Below are positions 32,327-37,212 of a DNA stretch of 37,212 nucleotides, piece after piece. Made by a program: the position numbers and the translations under genes. The notes beneath the pieces were generated by a model. It had not been told where the DNA came from, did no database searches, and worked only from the letters and a program-made list of their open reading frames with translations. Numbering within the stretch: the stretch's first letter is position 1; every line of letters starts with the position of its first letter. This DNA is from Limnochordia bacterium (GTDB taxonomy: Bacteria; Bacillota; Limnochordia; Darwinibacteriales; DTU012). The stretch is taken from assembly GCA_007116145.1 (NCBI GenBank), contig SKJB01000036.1:1-37212 (forward strand). The letters are read 5' to 3'.

Positions 32327-33568
32327 GTGGGAAAAACAGTACTTACGGTTCAGGGTGAGGATTTTTACATTAACGGACAGAAAATCTATGCAGACATACC
32401 AGGTAGCAAACCAGAAGCACATGGTTTACTGATGAATGCTCGTTTTATTCAAGGTATTTATGATGACAAATTGAATCCAGAGCGATTCAATCGCTTCGGA
32501 CGAAGCTTTGATCCTGATACGAACACAGATGATCTTATTTCAGCTTTACCTCAATGGTATAGCTATGGATTACGAGCATTTACCGTGGGGATTCAGGGCG
32601 GCGGAGCTTGTTTTACTATCATGAATACTACAGTTGAGAATAATCCATTTGGGGCAGATGGAAAACAAATTGATCCCGATTATCTTGATAGGCTAGATCG
32701 ACTAATTACTGCCGCCGATGAGCTAGGTATGGTTGTAATCGTTAGCTACTTCTATCCTTTTCAAGTACAACGAATTAAAGATGGGCGTTCAGTAGCGAAT
32801 GCAGTTCGTACCGCGTCTCGGTTCTTAAAACAAAAAGGGTATACCAACGTCATTATTGAGATTTGTAACGAAATGAATGGAGCGAAGTCCCACTCAATCA
32901 TTCAGCAGCCTGAAGGCATGGCCGTTTTGATTGAGCTAGCCAGAGAAGAATCAGGGGGCATGCTGGTAGGATGCAGTCCTACAGGTGGTATTTCCTATCC
33001 TGAAGTTAGTGAGGCAAGCGATGTTATTCTCATTCATGGAAATAAATGTAGTCGGCAAAACTACTATAACTTAATTGCTACTGTTAGAAGTGAGAGTCCA
33101 GGAAAACCTGTTGTGTCTAATGAAGACTCACAGGCAATTGGGCAACTTAAGGTAGCGTATGAAACCCACACTTCATGGGGTTACTATAATAATAGTACGA
33201 AGCAAGAGCCCCCTACAGATTGGTCCATTACTAGAGGCGAGGATCAATTTTTTGCCTGGCGTATGGCTGAAGGTATAGGGATAGATGTACCAGCAATTCC
33301 AGAAGAAGAACAGTATTATCTCCAAGGATTAGAGCCGAATAATACCTATGAAGGCAACCGGTGGCTCCGATTAGCGAGCCTATATCCAGAGAGTATTGAT
33401 CATGTCAAGTTCTACTGTAATGATAGCCACGTCTATACTTGTTATGATGAACCGTTCTCTATGGATTTCATATCCAATTGGCGTCAGGGTCCACAACGCG
33501 TTGAGCCAGACGATATATGGAAGGCTGTTATCTATCTCCGTGATGGTCGAGTGATTGAACGTTCTTAA
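32327..33568 (+). CDS. clan-A-like glycoside hydrolase (GH5-like), copy 2
   Basis: 413 residues; GTG start with AAAGGAGG seven bases upstream. It is a tandem paralog of the preceding gene: the blocks HGLLMNARFIQGI, NRFGR-FDPD-NTDDLI-ALP, YGLRAFTVG-QGGG-CFT, IDPDYL, LGMVVIVSYFY and SNEDSQAIGQLKVAY are shared and well over half of all positions look identical. The catalytic pair is retained (E182 in IEICNEMN, E266 in VVSNEDSQ). Differences concentrate after strand 3 (YPFQVQRIKDGR versus YWSQTTPRLKTG) and after the acid/base, where substrate loops usually lie, so the copies may recognise different glycosides. No signal peptide. Confidence 0.7.
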   Translation: MGKTVLTVQGEDFYINGQKIYADIPGSKPEAHGLLMNARFIQGIYDDKLNPERFNRFGRSFDPDTNTDDLISALPQWYSYGLRAFTVGIQGGGACFTIMNTTVENNPFGADGKQIDPDYLDRLDRLITAADELGMVVIVSYFYPFQVQRIKDGRSVANAVRTASRFLKQKGYTNVIIEICNEMNGAKSHSIIQQPEGMAVLIELAREESGGMLVGCSPTGGISYPEVSEASDVILIHGNKCSRQNYYNLIATVRSESPGKPVVSNEDSQAIGQLKVAYETHTSWGYYNNSTKQEPPTDWSITRGEDQFFAWRMAEGIGIDVPAIPEEEQYYLQGLEPNNTYEGNRWLRLASLYPESIDHVKFYCNDSHVYTCYDEPFSMDFISNWRQGPQRVEPDDIWKAVIYLRDGRVIERS

Positions 33569-33588
33569 GAAGCAGGATAATAGAGCAA

Positions 33589-33638
33589 CAACAGAAAAAA
33601 CGGTGCTAGCAATAAAATGAGCACCGTTTTTTCTGTTG
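33589..33638. terminator. bidirectional intrinsic terminator
   Basis: CAACAGAAAAAACGGTGCT (33589-33607) and its exact complement (33620-33638) form a 19-bp stem with a 12-nt loop. A6 and T6 within the arms give a U-run on either strand. It separates the convergent GH copy 2 and the small secreted protein gene. Confidence 0.9.
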
Positions 33639-33748
33639 CCTAAGACATTCCGAACGATCGGATGATGTTTTTTTATTAGGAACCAAGCTGACATTTTGTA
33701 GCACTCTCGAGTGAAGAGTGTTGTCATCTAGAAGAGGGGCAAAGAAAC

Positions 33749-34300
33749 TTACTTAATTTCTGTTATTTTCATGTTTGTAACTATAACGTTACCTTCACCA
33801 TACTGGCATCTCATAAAGAATTTCCCGAGATCACTAGGAAGTGGTCCATCAGCTCTAAATGCATAATCTTTAGCAATTTGAACTTCCTGTTTTTCTGGAG
33901 TGGTAACAAATAAATCGTATGTCTTAGCCTTCATGTCAACGATATATTTGAAGTGATATGTTTCACCTGGTACAAAAGCAAGGTTATTTTCTGCACTGTA
34001 CGTGCCACCATTTCTTGCATCAACGATACCATTAACCATTCTTGAAATGATAGATAAATCTCGCCAGTGGGCTGGGACAACGTCGCTTCCAACAAATGCC
34101 ATTACACCATCAATGAACTCTGCTTTAGCAACAGCATCATACTCAATCAAAATATTATCGCTAGAGATAGGCTCGAAATCAAAAACACCACTATAATCGA
34201 CTTGGGAAACAAATGTAGTTTCGGCTGCAAAAATACCAGCAGAAAAAATAAGTACAAGACTCATGGCCAACAATAAAACCTTTTGATTTTTCATGTTCAT
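33749..34300 (-). CDS. small exported protein, beta-rich
   Basis: 183 residues from the ATG at 34300, which has GGAGG six bases upstream. Residues ~3-26 are a signal peptide ending AGIFAAE, without a lipobox Cys. The mature part (~157 residues) is beta-rich: NNLAFVPGETYHFKYIVDMK, KTYDLFVTTPEKQEVQIA, YAFRADGP, NVIVTNMKITEIK. The pattern of a calculated-volume beta-sandwich with a YxxKYxVDxxxxTYD(L/V) block recalls concanavalin-like/LamG-type domains in secreted carbohydrate-related proteins, but I do not recognise a named family. It lies beside the glycoside hydrolases, which suggests but does not show sugar binding. Confidence 0.65.
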   Translation of the reverse strand: MNMKNQKVLLLAMSLVLIFSAGIFAAETTFVSQVDYSGVFDFEPISSDNILIEYDAVAKAEFIDGVMAFVGSDVVPAHWRDLSIISRMVNGIVDARNGGTYSAENNLAFVPGETYHFKYIVDMKAKTYDLFVTTPEKQEVQIAKDYAFRADGPLPSDLGKFFMRCQYGEGNVIVTNMKITEIK

Positions 34301-34476
34301 AACCATCCTCCTAATAATTTTATAACACAATGTACTGCTTCATTGCCCCTCACAACTATTGTATCACAAAATAGTAACAAGCGCTATGATTTCACTGCAA
34401 AAAATGCTACGTTTTTCCAATAAAATCATAAACAACTTATGACTGTTCGGGCTATCACAATTGGAAATCCTGCTTT

Positions 34477-36651
34477 TTACTCCTTAACAGCAATTTTAAT
34501 ATCTAGATCAACATTTTCCTGCAATTTAATCATATCTACAGTTTCCGAACCTAGTCTTGATAATACCTGAGGATGATACTGCTGGCTAAATAGAAACGCA
34601 TACATACTCCAGTGACTGGAGGCTAGATTCAGATGATTAATAGCCTGGTTTTTATACTCTCTATGTTTGGTTTCACGATACAACTTTAAGTAGACAGCAC
34701 CTAGAAGTTTATCACCATAATATAAGCCCAGATTAGCAAGGGATCTGATATCGGAAAGCAAAAAATCTAAATCATTATTAGCGTCCTCTAACCGTATTTC
34801 TTCTAGTAATCTTATCCCCATGTTAGCATACTGTTTTAAACATTCAGCTACCCGTATAGGATCTTTACCAGATAGAGTTTTATTATTTAGCTTTGCTTCC
34901 ACATAGTCTTCGATTGAAATTAACTCTTCTCCTGGCATCGTTCCATTTTTTATAAAATTGTTAACATCATGAAAACCATCAGATCTGCTATAACAAGCTT
35001 CTGGATACCATTGATAATCAGGACCTCTCCAATGAAATTTTGTTATTTCGGGAAAAATCTTCGAAACAGACGACAAAGCATGATATAATACGTTTTTCGA
35101 TACTTTTGCATATCTGCTGCCCAACATATCTCGAAATTTACTGTTGGGAATGGTAGGATCATAAGCTAGCAAACCCCAGATTCTAAAGCTATACCAGTGT
35201 CTTTTAATATACAGAGGGTTATCTTTTCGATTTTTACAGGCAGATTCCTTTCCCCAAACATAACCGTCAGGACCCATTAAAAAACCAGCTAGCTTATCTG
35301 CTGTAGGCAGATTTGTAAGATATTGCCGCGCAAAGTCTGGATCGCCCCATCGTAGAAGATAGTAATCGTCATTTCTTAGCGTTAACCAAGTTTTTTTGTT
35401 TTCTGGTAGATCATCAAGAAAATCATTAATACTCGTATCACGTATTAATAACCTTGGCTTTTCTGATGAATACATGTGAGCCCACGAATATTTGAAGCAC
35501 ATGGAAAAAGTGTCATCTGTTTCAAAATCAGGTAATTCTTTAAAGAACTTCGTAATCGTTAAATTGTTCGAATGGTGTTGCCTGTGGATAAAATTTATCT
35601 GCCGATCTGGTTCTTTTTCTTTTGCATCTTTTATCCCTTTGCCATAGGTTTCCCAGAGCCATTTTTCGGCTTCTTCGGGTGATGAATGTATCATTTGCTG
35701 ACTTTCACCAGCTGTAACTCCTATGCCTGCCAGTTCAGGGTAGGTTTCGAATAGTGTGCGTACCGACTTTCTAAAATAATCTTGCGTAATATCATTATCT
35801 ATTGAATCTGTTATTGGATATTTGCTGTTTTCCGTTCCATAGATAAAGATATTCCAGGTAAAAATGTAGATGTCTATCCCCCTATTTTTTGCATGCCGCA
35901 TAACCTGACGCCAAAAATCTATTTTGTCCTGTATGGACATCTTCTTAATTGTTTCTAAATTATTCAAATCCAATGATTCTTTCATTTGTCCGCTAATTTG
36001 TTGAGGAAACTTACCAGTCTCCTTCTTCACGTCATCTAAAGCTATTTCAGGATATTCTGGAACTCTGATTAAAGATGGGAAAGGATGTAAATTCCATAAA
36101 GATAACACATTATAATGATCTCGTGCCATTTCGTCTAAGAAATCGATCCAGAAATTCAGTTCCCATACTTCCTTGATATTGCTTTGAGCTGCATCTCCGT
36201 TGTCGGCATAACTAGGAGTACGTGCATCGAGAGGAATGTTAAACTTAATTCCTCTATTTTTTATAAATGGGTTTTTACTTATAGAATATACTCCGTTCAA
36301 ATTTGTCTCGGTTCGTAGAGTTTCCGCAAGTTCAAGGGCACCATACATAGCTCCTACTTCATCTCCACCGATCACCCATATTCTAGTTAGCTGCGCAGAT
36401 GTTTCTCTGCGAATATAATACCCTTCTTTTAACAGAAAATTATGGGTTTTATCAGCCTTCTTTACGATCCTCTGTGCTTGAGAGTGATTTCGAGTAGTAA
36501 TGATCACCTGGTTTTTACCCTCAGCATCTTCTAATTCCGATAAGGAAAACTCGCTAACCAGATAATTGTATTGTTTCATTACTTGTTTCAGTTCAAGAGC
36601 AGCAAAAGCAATCGGTTTTGATGACTTTTCATGTATAATCTGAAATTCCAT
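34477..36651 (-). CDS. GH67-like (alpha-glucuronidase superfamily) glycoside hydrolase
   Basis: 724 residues from the ATG at 36651 (AGGAG seven bases upstream; the ATG at 36672 is less well placed). Residues ~1-115 form the small N-terminal domain found in GH67 and GH20 type enzymes (FAALELKQVMKQY, YYIRRETSAQLTRIWVIGGD, GAMYGALELAETL). The barrel then starts NPFIKNRGIKFNIPLDARTP, with FWIDFLDEMARDHYNVLSLW, RGIDIYIFTWNIFIYGTE, LAGIGVTAGESQ (a candidate acid in VTAGE) and MGPDGYVWGKES. The C-terminal ~200 residues are helical. There is no signal peptide, so it acts on imported oligosaccharides. Relatives are often annotated as alpha-glucuronidase family proteins without proven activity; a uronic-acid or similar alpha-linked substrate is a guess. 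Confidence 0.7.
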   Translation of the reverse strand: MEFQIIHEKSSKPIAFAALELKQVMKQYNYLVSEFSLSELEDAEGKNQVIITTRNHSQAQRIVKKADKTHNFLLKEGYYIRRETSAQLTRIWVIGGDEVGAMYGALELAETLRTETNLNGVYSISKNPFIKNRGIKFNIPLDARTPSYADNGDAAQSNIKEVWELNFWIDFLDEMARDHYNVLSLWNLHPFPSLIRVPEYPEIALDDVKKETGKFPQQISGQMKESLDLNNLETIKKMSIQDKIDFWRQVMRHAKNRGIDIYIFTWNIFIYGTENSKYPITDSIDNDITQDYFRKSVRTLFETYPELAGIGVTAGESQQMIHSSPEEAEKWLWETYGKGIKDAKEKEPDRQINFIHRQHHSNNLTITKFFKELPDFETDDTFSMCFKYSWAHMYSSEKPRLLIRDTSINDFLDDLPENKKTWLTLRNDDYYLLRWGDPDFARQYLTNLPTADKLAGFLMGPDGYVWGKESACKNRKDNPLYIKRHWYSFRIWGLLAYDPTIPNSKFRDMLGSRYAKVSKNVLYHALSSVSKIFPEITKFHWRGPDYQWYPEACYSRSDGFHDVNNFIKNGTMPGEELISIEDYVEAKLNNKTLSGKDPIRVAECLKQYANMGIRLLEEIRLEDANNDLDFLLSDIRSLANLGLYYGDKLLGAVYLKLYRETKHREYKNQAINHLNLASSHWSMYAFLFSQQYHPQVLSRLGSETVDMIKLQENVDLDIKIAVKE

Positions 36652-36693
36652 ATTCAATCTCCTCTCTTTCATCTATGAAAATTACTATAGTAA

Positions 36694-36722
36694 ACGATAC
36701 CATAAAAACCACATTGGATCAA
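36694..36722 (-). promoter_or_regulatory. candidate promoter of the GH67-like gene
   Basis: Minus strand TTGATC (36717-36722), 17-base spacer, TATCGT (36694-36699), about 40 bases from the start codon. Each element matches consensus at four of six positions, so support is moderate. Confidence 0.4.
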
Positions 36723-36809
36723 TTGTTTCCGCTAGGTTTAGTAATCGCTTAGAAATGTTGAGGGAGACAAATTGATGTAAAACTGAAGCTAAAATTGTTG
36801 CAAAAAAAA

Positions 36810-36838
36810 TTGATTAGAGTTAACAAACATGATATAAT
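36810..36838 (+). promoter_or_regulatory. promoter of the exported protein at 37076
   Basis: TTGATT (36810-36815), 17-base spacer, TATAAT (36833-36838). It predicts a leader of about 230 bases. Confidence 0.65.
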
Positions 36839-36844
36839 GCAGTA

Positions 36845-37075
36845 GAAATCGGGAAGAGACGATTCAAAATCTTATTGTAGCAAGCAAAACTTGATGAAGT
36901 ATGCAGTACCATGTCTCTTGCCTAAAATAATTGACTTATTAGGAGTAGTTGGACAAGAAAGCGATTACTTAGTTAGGGGCAAAGGGAGTACCAAATAGAA
37001 AACGACGAAAGGAGTTATGAGTGATAGTCTTGTAATTACTTTTTAAGAAATCGAACTTAATTAGGGGGAATTTTG
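36845..37075 (+). promoter_or_regulatory. long 5' leader with possible structure and short frame
   Basis: The leader contains GGGAAGAGAC near its start and GTCTCTTGCC about 65 bases later, able to close a long stem. A 34-codon frame from the ATG near 36894 (MKYAVPCLLPKIIDLL) ends before the main gene but lacks a ribosome-binding site. It may be a cis-regulatory RNA or leader peptide; no known riboswitch class is recognised. Confidence 0.35.
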
Positions 37076-37212
37076 ATGAAAAAATTATTTGTGAGTACAT
37101 TAGTGTTTCTGTTGTTATCGCTAGGTGTTGTTTATGCAAATGAGATTACTCTGGAATATGAGATAAAAATTTCTGATTACGGGCTATACTTTGATGGTAA
37201 TCATGTAACTGG
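37076..37212 (+). CDS. exported protein, N-terminal fragment (runs off the window)
   Basis: The ATG at 37076 follows AGGGGGAA, the same style of ribosome-binding site as the solute-binding protein at 2732. The 45 visible residues begin with a signal peptide (KKLFVSTLVFLLLSLGVVYA) likely cut after YA, then EITLEYEIKISDYGLYFDGN. There is no lipobox. Too little is visible to assign a family; the context suggests a sugar-related secreted protein. Confidence 0.65.
   Translation, partial: MKKLFVSTLVFLLLSLGVVYANEITLEYEIKISDYGLYFDGNHVT

Noticed and set aside
34331-34476. LacI-type operator or catabolite site around AAGCGCT upstream of the small exported protein
   Set aside because: The match to known operator patterns is poor and the site is not clearly palindromic beyond AGCGCT.

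Overview
The window looks like chromosome of an anaerobic, AT-leaning member of the Bacillota, probably from an uncultured lineage. Support comes from Gram-positive style Shine-Dalgarno sites (GGAGG, AAAGGAGG, AGGGGG), frequent TTG/GTG starts, sigma-A-like promoters, a split transketolase, an archaeal/Thermotoga-like Mrp complex and several glycoside-processing enzymes. The solute-binding proteins have signal peptides without a lipobox cysteine, which hints at an unusual (possibly diderm) envelope. No tRNA, rRNA or CRISPR array was seen. All assignments were made by eye from motifs; no database search was run.

Layout. 1-1310: C-terminal end of a formylglycine-generating-enzyme (FGE/SUMF1)-fold protein followed by a decayed second copy. 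1317-2732 (-): orphan sugar-type solute-binding protein. 3135-4377 (-): dead insertion sequence joining a DUF4338 (DruA-like) region to a DDE transposase. 4378-5126: no gene; strong inverted repeats and perhaps a group II intron remnant. 5127-7203 (-): MFS transporter and a DUF4097 lipoprotein. 7312-12763 (-): eight-gene Mrp-type cation/proton antiporter operon. 12969-13682 (+): LUD-domain protein. 13903-14151 (-): IS630-like fragment. 14518-18305 (+): glycine betaine type ABC operon plus an isochorismatase-fold hydrolase. 18385-18928: beta-CASP RNase remnant. 19485-21512 (+): secreted or anchored FN3 protein. 21865-27437 (+): operon of racemase-like protein, split transketolase, DUF1593 protein and sulfatase. 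27891-30474 (+): nicotianamine-synthase-like/FeoA fusion with a variant FeoB. 30724-33568 (+): two tandem paralogous clan-A-like glycoside hydrolases. 33749-34300 (-): small secreted protein. 34477-36651 (-): GH67-like glycoside hydrolase. 37076-end (+): start of another exported protein behind a long leader.

How the genes may work together. The sulfatase, DUF1593 protein, transketolase, two GH5-like enzymes and GH67-like enzyme all lack signal peptides. They look like intracellular processing of imported, possibly sulfated, glycosides. The Mrp operon and the betaine transporter are ion and osmotic homeostasis functions suited to a saline or alkaline habitat.

The most novel locus is 27701-30474. 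A good promoter and a Fur-box-like dyad precede a gene that fuses a nicotianamine-synthase/CntL-like domain to FeoA, and this gene overlaps a FeoB whose first gate motif is altered. This suggests an uncharacterised link between opine-type metallophore chemistry and ferrous-iron style transport.
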